From Streptomyces sp. V1I1 (GTDB lineage: Bacteria > Actinomycetota > Actinomycetes > Streptomycetales > Streptomycetaceae): a stretch of 64,000 nucleotides of DNA. The notes below the pieces were generated by a model that worked only from the letters and a program-made list of their open reading frames with translations, was not told the DNA's origin and ran no database searches. Positions 53,262 through 62,647 of this stretch are shown piece by piece. Numbering within the stretch: position 1 is the first letter of the stretch; each line of letters begins with the position of its first letter. Where the stretch lies: the NCBI RefSeq assembly GCF_030817355.1, contig NZ_JAUSZH010000001.1:3342501-3406500 (forward strand), read 5' to 3'. A program made the translations under genes and the position numbers.

Positions 53262-54473
53262 ATGCGCGGAGAGACAGCGGCCCACATGATCCGGCGCCTA
53301 CGGCAAGCCAAATGTTGGAGTCAGGCGCGGCTAGCGGCAGAGGCGTGCCGCGCGGCGGGTTTACCGCCCGATTCCCTCACCCGGCAGGACGTCTACCGGT
53401 ACGAGAAAGGCAAGCGCACTCCGCGCGAGTGGCTGCCGTTTATCGCTGCCGCTCTGGGTGTGCCTGCAATTGAGCTAGAACAGGCCGCCACTACAGGCGC
53501 CCAGGAAAGCGCCCCGGTTACAGTGGCTGACTTCCTGCCGGATGCCGACCCATTGGCGCCGTTGAAAGTCAGGCAGGGGCGCAGAATTGGCGCCGCAGAC
53601 GTGACAGATCTAGCCGGCCGTGTGCACGGATTGCGCCTTGCGGACGACTTCCTAGCGGGTGGTGACCTAATCGCCCCAGCACTTAGGGAGTTGCGGTCCG
53701 CGGTAAAGCTGTACCGCGAGGGAAGCCACACAGAAGAAGTCGGTCGCACGTTGCTCGTGCAGATTGGCGAGTTGGCACAGGTTGCCGGATGGATTGCCAG
53801 TGATGCCGGACGCAATGAGGAAGCTGAACGCATCTACAAACTCGGCATGAGCGCTGCCCGACAGGCGGAGGACGGAACACTAGTCGGCAATCTCGCCGGT
53901 TCACTCGCCTACCACTACACCAACACGGGGAACACGAAAGAAGGGCTTGCCCTCGCCCAGGCTGCATTGGAAGCGGCAGGCGACGACGCACCCCCGAAAG
54001 CACGGGCGCTGTACCTTGACCGAGTTGCCTGGGCGCACACGCAAGCCAATGAGGCGCAGTCAGCAATGCGCGCCCTACGCGAGGCATCCGAAGCATTGGC
54101 GAATGACAGCGACGCTATCGAGTCGCCCCAGTACCTCTATTGGGTCGAGGTAGGTGAGTTGCAAGTGATGGAGTCGCGCGTCTATACGGAGCTAAGGAAG
54201 CCTTTACGCGCCGTGCCGCTACTCCGGGAAGTGCTCGCCCGATACGACGCCACGCGTACCCGCGAACTCGCCCTGTACCTGTCGTGGCTTGCTGTGGCAT
54301 TGGCCGACGCCAACGAGCCTGAGGAAGCGGCAGCCACGGCACAGCGAGTGATCACGCTTTCCGCTGATGTGGCGAGCGAGCGCACGGCGGAACGCGTAAA
54401 GGTCGTCCTGCACAGGTTGGAGGATTTCCGGCACGTGCCGGAAGTGCGGGAAGTTCTGGAGGACGCAGCATGA
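53262..54473 (+). CDS. XRE-family regulator with C-terminal TPR-like repeats
   Basis: 403 residues. The N-terminal helix-turn-helix (MIRRLRQAKCWSQARLAAEACRAAG, then LTRQDVYRYEKGKRTP) is followed by a linker and an all-helical TPR-like region from about residue 150 (AEDGTLVGNLAGSLAYHYTNTGNTKEGLALAQAALEAA and similar). Two TTA leucine codons (53361 and 54204) suggest bldA-dependent translation. Base composition is less GC-rich than in neighbours, suggesting transfer. It is divergent from a small-protein operon and may control it. Confidence 0.88.
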   Translation: MRGETAAHMIRRLRQAKCWSQARLAAEACRAAGLPPDSLTRQDVYRYEKGKRTPREWLPFIAAALGVPAIELEQAATTGAQESAPVTVADFLPDADPLAPLKVRQGRRIGAADVTDLAGRVHGLRLADDFLAGGDLIAPALRELRSAVKLYREGSHTEEVGRTLLVQIGELAQVAGWIASDAGRNEEAERIYKLGMSAARQAEDGTLVGNLAGSLAYHYTNTGNTKEGLALAQAALEAAGDDAPPKARALYLDRVAWAHTQANEAQSAMRALREASEALANDSDAIESPQYLYWVEVGELQVMESRVYTELRKPLRAVPLLREVLARYDATRTRELALYLSWLAVALADANEPEEAAATAQRVITLSADVASERTAERVKVVLHRLEDFRHVPEVREVLEDAA

Positions 54474-54478
54474 GGGCA

Positions 54479-54508
54479 CCCTCTCAACCCCGGCAAGGGT
54501 TGAGAGGG
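54479..54508 (+). terminator. Terminator after the XRE gene
   Basis: A perfect 12-bp stem (54479-54490 with 54497-54508), CCCTCTCAACCC / GGGTTGAGAGGG, six bases after the stop, between convergent genes. Confidence 0.93.
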
Positions 54509-54523
54509 GGCCTGTCTGTCTGA

Positions 54524-55018
54524 TCAGAACACCGGGGTGACCAGACCAGTGCCACCTACCTTCGCCATAGCGCCGGACGGGTAGCGCTGGAAGGTGTACC
54601 CGAAGTAGGCATAGGCCACCAGCAGCACTCCGAGGCTGGCCGCGGCAGGCTGCTCGGCGCGGATGAACATGGGCGCGGCGGGGTCCTCCCACAGGTGGCA
54701 TTCGTTCCGCGGCACGACGTAAATCTCATCCTCGTTGGTGCCCGCACCAAGATTCGTCGCAATGTTGTTGTCAACAATCACGAGCAAACCGGATGACAGC
54801 TTGGCGCGCACCGCGGGGCCATACTCGTTTGTGAGCGTCAGGCCACCCGCATTGACCGGCATTCCACCAGTCGACACGAACGGCCAGGTGGAACCGACCT
54901 GCGAGGCAAGCCAATTCCAGCGGAGCGAATGCATCACCGCAGCGCTCTGAATCTTCGGCCACAGTTCCGCAGCCGTGGGGGACGCATCCGTGTAGGCGAT
55001 GGCCGCGCTTGCGCCTGG
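54524..55018 (-). pseudogene. Phage major capsid protein, C-terminal remnant
   Basis: From the stop at 54524 back to 55018 the frame reads GASAAIAYTDASPTAAELWP, then MHSLRWNWLASQVGS, VIVDNNIATNLGAGTNEDEI and YPSGAMAKVGGTGLVTPVF. This is the pattern of HK97-fold major capsid proteins of actinophages (sample-handling loop, MH.RRWNWLAS, NIPTNLG.GTN, SGTGL..P.F). The N-terminal part is missing and about 20 residues before MHSLRW appear deleted. No other structural phage gene is nearby, so it is a relic. Confidence 0.75.
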
Positions 55019-55028
55019 TTACGTCTTC
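55011..55028. repeat. Right copy of the 18-bp inverted repeat
   Basis: Inverse complement of 51733-51750 with one mismatch; it spans the point where the capsid remnant ends (TAA at 55019-55021) and the VOC remnant begins. Confidence 0.6.
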
Positions 55029-55029
55029 A

Positions 55030-55221
55030 CGGCAAGTACCGGAGGGGAAGGCGACCAAGAACCGGCTCCATTTCGACCTGCACGTGGGCGAGGAGAACCG
55101 GGAGGCGGAGGTCGCGCGCCTGGAAGGTCTGGGGGCGTCCGTTCCGTACCACGCGAACGAACCGATCGGCGTCTGGACCACCATGTCGGACCCCGAAGGA
55201 AATGAGTTCTGCGTGGAGTAG
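55030..55221 (+). pseudogene. VOC/glyoxalase family protein, C-terminal remnant
   Basis: The frame ending at 55221 reads VPEGKATKNRLHFDLHVGEE, then LEGLGASVPYHANEPIGVWT and MSDPEGNEFCVE: the C-terminal half of a glyoxalase-like VOC protein, including DPEGNEFCV with its Glu metal ligand. The N-terminal half is absent; the sequence joins the capsid remnant instead. It is an interrupted host gene. Confidence 0.8.
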
Positions 55222-55336
55222 TGGAGGGGGAGGACGGGGAAGGGGCGTCCGTTATGTGAACACCACTGACCGGTTTCCGCCCTTGACGGTGAGTCAAACT
55301 CTCGCTGAACTCACAGCACGCACTGCGCACCACTAG

Positions 55337-56746
<1,410 letters not shown>

Positions 56747-56763
56747 CCGCCACCCCCCACAGG

Positions 56764-56798
56764 CTGCATGCGTGTGCAGATACTGCGCACGCATGCAG
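56764..56798. terminator. Bidirectional terminator between aminopeptidase and ABC permease
   Basis: CTGCATGCGTGTGCAG (56764-56779) and its inverse at 56783-56798, 16-bp arms with one T-G wobble and a 3-nt loop. Both flanking genes converge on it. Confidence 0.9.
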
Positions 56799-56839
56799 TC
56801 GTCTTTGGAGTGCTTGAGTACGTACGCCGGCCGCTCCGG

Positions 56840-57805
56840 CTACGCCGTGATGTCCTTCGCCGTGAAGCGGGCCCACGCCGCCGACCCGAACACCGCGACG
56901 TACACCCCCTGCAGGCCGAGGTTCTTGACCACCTCGTCCCAGTAGACGGGCTCCCGCATGAGGTCCGCGAAGGACAGCCAGTAGTGCGGGAAAAGGTAGG
57001 GGTGGATCCCGTGCAGCTGCGGAATCGTGTCCAGGATCTGCACCGTGATCAGCAGTCCGACCGTCGTCGCCATCGCCGCGATACCGCTGCCGGTGAGGGT
57101 CGAGACGAACAGGCCGAGCGCCGCGATCCCGGTCAGCGAGGCCGCGACGACGACCGCGACCAGTGCGGCCCGCAGCAGCCCGTCCCCGAACGAGATCCGG
57201 GTGCCGGAGATCGTGACGACATCGCCGAGCGGGAAGAGCAGCGCCCCGACCGCGAGCGCCGAGGCCGCCACGACCAGGGTCGCGACCAGGCAGAACGCGC
57301 AGGCCGCGGCGTACTTGGCGAACAGCAGCCGGGTGCGTCCGGCCGGGGCGACCAGCAGATAGCGCAGGGTGCCGGAGTTCGCCTCGCCCGCGATCGCATC
57401 GCCCGCGACGACGCCGATGGCCATTGGGAGGAAGACGGGCAGGGTCGCGGCGAGCGCGGCGAAGACCAGGAACAGCCCGTTGTTGGTGATCTGTGTGACG
57501 AAGGCCGGGCCGTGCCCGCTGCCGTCACCGGCCGGACCGCCGTCGCTCGTCTCGATCTTCACGGCGATGCCGATCAGTACGGGGACGGCTGCCAGCACCC
57601 CCAGCAGCGCGAGCGTGCGCCAGCGCCGGAAGGTGGTGGTCAGCTCGGAGCGGAACAGCCCCAGGGTCCACAGCGGGCTGGGCCTGCGAAGCGTCCCGGT
57701 CGCGTCAGCCCTCCTCCCGACGGCGTCAGCCGGTCCGACCGCGTCAGCCGTCGTGTCAGTCGTCCCGACCGCCCCGGCCCCCTCGACATCCTCAACCCGC
57801 GACAT
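56840..57805 (-). CDS. ABC transporter permease
   Basis: 321 residues with six spans, of the ABC-2 family: after a hydrophilic N-terminus of about 60 residues come LGLFRSELTTTFRRWRTLALLGVLAAVPVLIGIAV and IAGEANSGTLRYLLVAPAGRTRLLFAKY, the typical coupling segment. It overlaps the ATPase gene by 14 bp and forms an exporter with it. The substrate is unknown. Confidence 0.93.
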   Translation of the reverse strand: MSRVEDVEGAGAVGTTDTTADAVGPADAVGRRADATGTLRRPSPLWTLGLFRSELTTTFRRWRTLALLGVLAAVPVLIGIAVKIETSDGGPAGDGSGHGPAFVTQITNNGLFLVFAALAATLPVFLPMAIGVVAGDAIAGEANSGTLRYLLVAPAGRTRLLFAKYAAACAFCLVATLVVAASALAVGALLFPLGDVVTISGTRISFGDGLLRAALVAVVVAASLTGIAALGLFVSTLTGSGIAAMATTVGLLITVQILDTIPQLHGIHPYLFPHYWLSFADLMREPVYWDEVVKNLGLQGVYVAVFGSAAWARFTAKDITA

Positions 57806-58766
57806 CGAATCCCTCCCCGGTCAGCGCGACGAACGCGTCCTCCAGTGAGGCGCGCTCGATCCCGAACCCTCGTACCCGTACACCGCCGTGCACCAGCGCG
57901 GCATTGAGCTCCGCCAGCTCCACATCCGCGGCCGGCAGCTCACCGGTCACCCGGTCCTCGTCGACGGTCAGCTCGGTGACGCCCAGCTCCTTGAGCAGCC
58001 GGGCCGCGTCCCCCGGGTCGGGCGTGACGACGGCCAGCCTGCCCCGGGCGCCCGCCGCGAGATCGGCGACCGGCCCCTGGGTGAGCAGCCGTCCCTGAGC
58101 CATCACCGCGGCATGCGTGCAGACCTGCTCGATCTCGTCAAGGAGGTGGGAGGAGAGAAAGACAGTGGTGCCGTCCGCCGCCAACTCCCGTACCAGGGAA
58201 CGGATTTCCCGCATGCCCTGCGGATCCAGGCCGTTCGTCGGCTCGTCGAGCACCAGAAGTCTGCGCGGCTGCAGCAACGCGGCCGCGAGCCCGAGCCGCT
58301 GTTTCATCCCGAGGGAGTACGCCTTGGCCTTCTTGCCGGCGGCGGAAGTGAGCCCGACCCGGTCCAGCGCGGCGGCGACGCGGGAGCCGCGGGTACGCGG
58401 ATCGGCGCTCGGGTCGGCGGAGTCGTAGCGCAGCAGATTGTCCCGGCCGGTCAGGTACCCGTACAGCGCGGGCCCTTCGATCAGCGCGCCCACCTGCGGC
58501 AGCACCGTGCGCACGGCGCGCGGCATGGGCCTGCCGAGGACCGTGGCGCTGCCCGCGGTGGGGTCGATGAGTCCCATCAGCATCCGGATGGTGGTGGTCT
58601 TGCCCGACCCGTTGGGTCCGAGGAACCCGAAGACGCTGCCGGCGGGCACGGTGAGATCGAGCCCGTCGACGGCCAACTGCCCGCCCCGGTAACGCTTTGT
58701 GAGCCCGCGCGTCTCGATGACAGTCTCGACGCCGGTCTCGACGACAGTCTCCATGCCGGCTGTCAT
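57792..58766 (-). CDS. ABC transporter ATP-binding protein
   Basis: 324 residues from ATG 58766 with GGGGGACCGGAA upstream. Walker A is GPNGSGKTT, the signature reads YSLGMKQRLGLAAAL, Walker B is LLVLDEPTNGLD, and the switch His is in FLSSHLL. The C-terminal extension (about 220-324) is typical of DrrA/CcmA-like exporters. With the overlapping permease gene it makes a two-component exporter. Confidence 0.96.
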   Translation of the reverse strand: MTAGMETVVETGVETVIETRGLTKRYRGGQLAVDGLDLTVPAGSVFGFLGPNGSGKTTTIRMLMGLIDPTAGSATVLGRPMPRAVRTVLPQVGALIEGPALYGYLTGRDNLLRYDSADPSADPRTRGSRVAAALDRVGLTSAAGKKAKAYSLGMKQRLGLAAALLQPRRLLVLDEPTNGLDPQGMREIRSLVRELAADGTTVFLSSHLLDEIEQVCTHAAVMAQGRLLTQGPVADLAAGARGRLAVVTPDPGDAARLLKELGVTELTVDEDRVTGELPAADVELAELNAALVHGGVRVRGFGIERASLEDAFVALTGEGFDVAG

Positions 58767-58849
58767 TTCCGGTCCCCCGTTCACTCGGGTCAGCACTCCG
58801 CCCCACCGTACGGAGCGTACGGCGGGGCGGACAGCAAGCACGCCTTGGG

Positions 58850-60094
58850 TTACTTCGCCTCGTTCGCGGCCTTCACGAGTGCGTCCTTGGTGACGGCGCC
58901 GACGTAGACCGTGCCGTCGTCCGTCATCAGGGCGTTGACCAGACGGGTCTTGAAGACCGTGCCCGAGCCGAACTTCCCGTCGACCTGGTCGCCGAGCGCG
59001 TTCAGGAACTTCTCGGCCTCCGGCGGGACCTCGCCGTCCTTCGGTGCGCTGAAGCCCTCGCCGCCCGGCGTCTCGATCTTGGCGATGGAGGTCCAGCCCT
59101 CGCCGATGATGTTCAGCCCCTGGAAGTCCTCCAGGCCCTTGAACTCCTCGTGGTTCTTCGCGCCGTGCTCCTTGCCCTTCTCCTTCTCCACCTCGTCGGC
59201 CTCGGTCACCTTCGCGCCCTTGGGCGGGGTGAAGTTGAAGGTGGACGCGGCCGGCTTGGAGAAGTCGACCTTGGTGAAGCCGGCGTCGATCGCGGCCTTG
59301 CCGCCGCTGCTCGGGGTGAGCGTGAACTTCAGCGGCACGCCGTTCTTCGCGTCCACCGCGATCTTGATCGAGCCGATCGTCGAACCGCTCTGCTTCGGCT
59401 TGATGACCAGCTGGTACGCATCACGGCCGGCCACCTGCGCGGTGCCGCCCACGGTCACCGACGTGGTCTCGTCCGCGGCCTTCAGCGCCTCGTCGGCGAG
59501 CTCCTTGGGCGTGGTCGGCAGGTCCTTCGGCGCGGCCTCGTGCTCCTTGCCGGAACCCTTGCCGGAGCTGTCGTCCTTGGAGTGGAAGGCCTCGTTCGAC
59601 GCGCTGTCGTACGCCCAGACCTCGTCCCCGTTGTGGATCATGCTGTACTCGGCGGTGTCCTCAAGGATCGACACCTTCTGCTTGTCGGGGCCGTCGGCCG
59701 CGACCCGCAGGGTGTGCGAGCCGGAGGCCAGCTCCATCAGCTTGCCGTCCGGCGACGCGGACGAGCCCGTCCCTCGGTCCCCGCCCTTGGGAGCGAAGGA
59801 GCCCCCGCCCAGGTCGCCGAGGGCGCCCAGGGACGGGAGGCCGAGGTCCGTGTTGATCTTCACGGTGCCGGAGAGCTGCTGGGTGTCCGACGCGGCCATC
59901 TTCTCGATGAGTTCCTGCGCGGTGATCTTCGGCAGATCGGGGTCACCGGAGGCAGCGAGCGCCGGGACGAGCCCGATGGTCGCCGCCGCCACCCCGGCCA
60001 CCGCGGCCGGGACGATGTAGCGCGCTGCCTTGCGGCGGCCCGCTGCGAGGTCCTTGGCCTCTTCGGTGGTCTGTGCGCTGTCGTTCGGTGCCAT
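58850..60094 (-). CDS. LolA-like outer-leaflet protein (DUF2092/sigma-regulatory-like)
   Basis: 414 residues. A short cytoplasmic N-terminus, one membrane span or uncleaved signal (about 25-47), then a large extracytoplasmic domain of LolA/LppX-like half-barrel type (ELIEKMAASDTQQLSGTVKINTD, YSMIHNGDEVWAYDSASNEAFH, AVDAKNGVPLKFTLTP). A low-complexity Gly/Lys/Glu/His linker lies near 180-195. Such actinobacterial proteins are annotated as LolA family or anchored lipid-binding proteins. It lies upstream of the ABC pair on the same strand, and may cooperate with it. Confidence 0.85.
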   Translation of the reverse strand: MAPNDSAQTTEEAKDLAAGRRKAARYIVPAAVAGVAAATIGLVPALAASGDPDLPKITAQELIEKMAASDTQQLSGTVKINTDLGLPSLGALGDLGGGSFAPKGGDRGTGSSASPDGKLMELASGSHTLRVAADGPDKQKVSILEDTAEYSMIHNGDEVWAYDSASNEAFHSKDDSSGKGSGKEHEAAPKDLPTTPKELADEALKAADETTSVTVGGTAQVAGRDAYQLVIKPKQSGSTIGSIKIAVDAKNGVPLKFTLTPSSGGKAAIDAGFTKVDFSKPAASTFNFTPPKGAKVTEADEVEKEKGKEHGAKNHEEFKGLEDFQGLNIIGEGWTSIAKIETPGGEGFSAPKDGEVPPEAEKFLNALGDQVDGKFGSGTVFKTRLVNALMTDDGTVYVGAVTKDALVKAANEAK

Positions 60095-60268
60095 GGTGTG
60101 CCCTACCTCCGTGGTTGGTCAGGCGTGGTGGTATTCATCTGACCAAATGGGGCGTACAGAAGCGTCAGACCGCGGGAGCAACTTGGCGTACTGCTATGGG
60201 ATGACAGTAGGACGCGGCGCCTCCCCCAACCAGTAGGGGAAGCGCCACGAGCCCTGTTGCCGGAAGGG

Positions 60269-61285
60269 TTACTTCTGGATGAAGACGTAGTCCGCCCCGT
60301 AGGGGACGCCGACGATCGCTCCCTGCTCGCAGCTGCCGGCCGGGGCGACGCCGCCCACGGTGTTCAGCCGGAAGATCTCCTGGGTGCCCGCGAACAGCCC
60401 GCGCTTCTTGCCGGACTGGGTGGCCTTCAGGTCCAGTTCAGGGATGTTCTTGTCGCCGTTCGGGGTCTTGCTGATCAGCTTGCCGGTGACGGCGCTGTGG
60501 TCCTGCGCGACCCACTGCGGCGTGCCCGAGTTGGGGGCGATGAAGGAGTGGGCGATGTTCCCGCCGAGGACGGCGCGGACATCGCGCTGCTGGAAGGAGA
60601 GCTTGCCGTCGTCGCCCTTCTTGCACTCGTAGATCTGCTTGCCCTTGACCACGGACGCCTGGAAGTTGTCGAGGGCGTCGGCGAAGTTGAAGGAGCCGGT
60701 CACCTTGTGGAACTGGCCGCGGACGGCGCCGCCCGGGAACTGCGCGGTGTGCAGATTGGCGTAGAAGCCGTTCGGGTCGGTCTTGAAGGCGTCGAGAACC
60801 GCCTTGTCCTTGACCTTCACCGTGCCGGCGACCGCACCGGTCCAGCCCTTGGAGTGGGTCTTGCCCTTGCTGAGCAGCTCCGTGAAGTCGATCTTGATGC
60901 CGCCGTTGGTCCCCTTCGCGCCCTGGTGGATGTGGAGGGCGGTCGGCTTGTCGGTGCCGCGGAACTTCACGGCGACGGACACCTTGTCCCCCTTGACCTT
61001 CACAAACTCCAGCGCGGCGCCATCGCGGTCACCGACGGCGGGTCCGCCCTGCACCGGCACCTCGTTCGCGCCGTTCAGGCTCGCCACGAAGAGGGAGGCG
61101 GCGCGGTCCGAGCCGCTGCTGCCCGCGCCACTCTGCACCGAGATGCTCGCGGCTCTGTCCCCGTGCCCCGAGTGACCGGCGGTGGAGCTCTTGCTGTCGG
61201 CGAAGGCCGGCAGAACGGCGAGGGTGACGCCAGCGGCGGCGGCGACAGCGGTGGTACCGATAAGGAGGGCCTTGTTCCGCTTCAT
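60269..61285 (-). CDS. Secreted CHRD domain protein fused to DUF3455
   Basis: 338 residues from ATG 61285. A signal peptide (MKRNKALLIGTTAVAAAAGV, about 1-29), a Ser/Gly/His linker, a CHRD domain (about 64-193: FVASLNGANEVPVQGG, ALHIHQGAKGTNG, FYANLHTAQFPGGAVRGQF) and a C-terminal DUF3455 domain (about 205-338: KGKQIYECKKGDDGKLSFQQ to NTVGGVAPAGSCEQG, VPYGADYVFIQK). CHRD domains may bind or catalyse at surfaces; neither domain has a well-established activity. The joining of the two is notable. Confidence 0.9.
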   Translation of the reverse strand: MKRNKALLIGTTAVAAAAGVTLAVLPAFADSKSSTAGHSGHGDRAASISVQSGAGSSGSDRAASLFVASLNGANEVPVQGGPAVGDRDGAALEFVKVKGDKVSVAVKFRGTDKPTALHIHQGAKGTNGGIKIDFTELLSKGKTHSKGWTGAVAGTVKVKDKAVLDAFKTDPNGFYANLHTAQFPGGAVRGQFHKVTGSFNFADALDNFQASVVKGKQIYECKKGDDGKLSFQQRDVRAVLGGNIAHSFIAPNSGTPQWVAQDHSAVTGKLISKTPNGDKNIPELDLKATQSGKKRGLFAGTQEIFRLNTVGGVAPAGSCEQGAIVGVPYGADYVFIQK

Positions 61286-61451
61286 TCTGAAATCTCCCCG
61301 TACATGATGCCTACGCCCGTTGCGTCGGCTTCCGGGCATGAGTACGGAGTGGATCCGAGGTTAGACTCAATCCAAGAATGTGACCTGCGCCACATACTCC
61401 GAGGTGATCCCAGAGCCGGCCCGCGGCCGTGGTATTGGGCCCGTCAGCCGG

Positions 61452-62462
61452 TCAGCCGGCCCGGTGGACCACCGCGTCGCAGAGCTCCTCCAGGGCGGCC
61501 TTCGCATAGCAGTCGGGCAGTGGAGCGAGCATCGCCCGCGCCTCCTCCGCGTACCGCACGGTGTCCCGCCTGGCCTGCTCCAGCGCCGGATGGACGCGCA
61601 GCAGCCGCAGCGCCTCGGCGTGCCGGTCGTCGTCCGTCAGATCCCCGTCGAGCAGGGCGACGAGCTCCAGGTCCTCGGCCCGCCCCTGCGCCGCCGCCTG
61701 CGCGCGCAGATGCAGCACCGGCAGCGTCGGGATGCCCTCGCGCAGATCCGTGCCGGGCGTCTTGCCCGACTCGTGCGCGTCGCTGGCGATGTCCAGTACG
61801 TCGTCGGCGAGCTGGAACGCCACGCCGAGCCGCTCGCCGTACTGGGTGAGGATGTCCACGACACCCTCGTCCGCGCCGGACATCATTGCGCCGAACCGGC
61901 CCGAGACCGCGATCAGCGAGCCCGTCTTGCCCCCGATGACATCGAGGTAGTGCTCGACCGGGTCGCGGCCGTCGCGCGGCCCCGCCGTCTCCAGGATCTG
62001 GCCGGTGACCAGCCGCTCGAAGGCCTCCGCCTGAATGCGGACGGCCTCCGGGCCAAGGTCGGCCAGTATGTGCGAGGCCCGCGCGAACAGGAAGTCGCCG
62101 GTCAGCACCGCCACCGAGTTGCCCCAGCGGGCGTTGGCGCTGTCCACACCGCGCCGCACATCGGCCTCGTCCATCACATCGTCGTGGTACAGCGTCGCCA
62201 GATGGGTGAGCTCGACGACCACGGCCGAGGGCACCACACCCGGCGCGTATGGATCGCCGAACTGGGACGCGAGCATCACCAGCAGCGGCCGGAAGCGCTT
62301 GCCCCCGGCTCGTACGAGGTGTCGTGCGGCCTCCGTGATGAAGGGCACCTCGCTCTTGGTGGCATCGAGCAGTCCCGCCTCGACAGCCGCCAATCCGGTC
62401 TGGACATCGGCCTCAAGAGCCTGGTCCCGCACGCTCAGCCCGAACGGCCCGACGACGGTCAC
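61452..62462 (-). CDS. Polyprenyl diphosphate synthase
   Basis: A 336-residue trans-isoprenyl diphosphate synthase. The first Asp-rich motif is DDVMD (residues 94-98, in LYHDDVMDEADVRRG) and the second DDVLD (220-224, in FQLADDVLDIASD). KRFRPLLVMLA and the GGKTGSLIAVSGRFGAMMSG region complete the active site. Small residues before the first motif suggest a long product, such as the menaquinone side-chain or undecaprenyl-like precursors; chain length is inference. A menaquinone link would fit the nearby respiratory genes. Confidence 0.94.
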   Translation of the reverse strand: MTVVGPFGLSVRDQALEADVQTGLAAVEAGLLDATKSEVPFITEAARHLVRAGGKRFRPLLVMLASQFGDPYAPGVVPSAVVVELTHLATLYHDDVMDEADVRRGVDSANARWGNSVAVLTGDFLFARASHILADLGPEAVRIQAEAFERLVTGQILETAGPRDGRDPVEHYLDVIGGKTGSLIAVSGRFGAMMSGADEGVVDILTQYGERLGVAFQLADDVLDIASDAHESGKTPGTDLREGIPTLPVLHLRAQAAAQGRAEDLELVALLDGDLTDDDRHAEALRLLRVHPALEQARRDTVRYAEEARAMLAPLPDCYAKAALEELCDAVVHRAG

Positions 62463-62647
62463 GAGGGGATCTCCTGTCTGCTGACGATCACACGGATTGT
62501 CGATGTGTCGCTGGAATCACTCAAGTCAGCGTATCCGGTCGCCTTTCGATCACCGTGGGCGCCTTCCCGCCTCCCCCGGTATGTTCGTGATCAGCCCATA
62601 CGACCATGAGTGGCCCCTTTGCCCGGAACATTCGCTGAGGTCATGCC

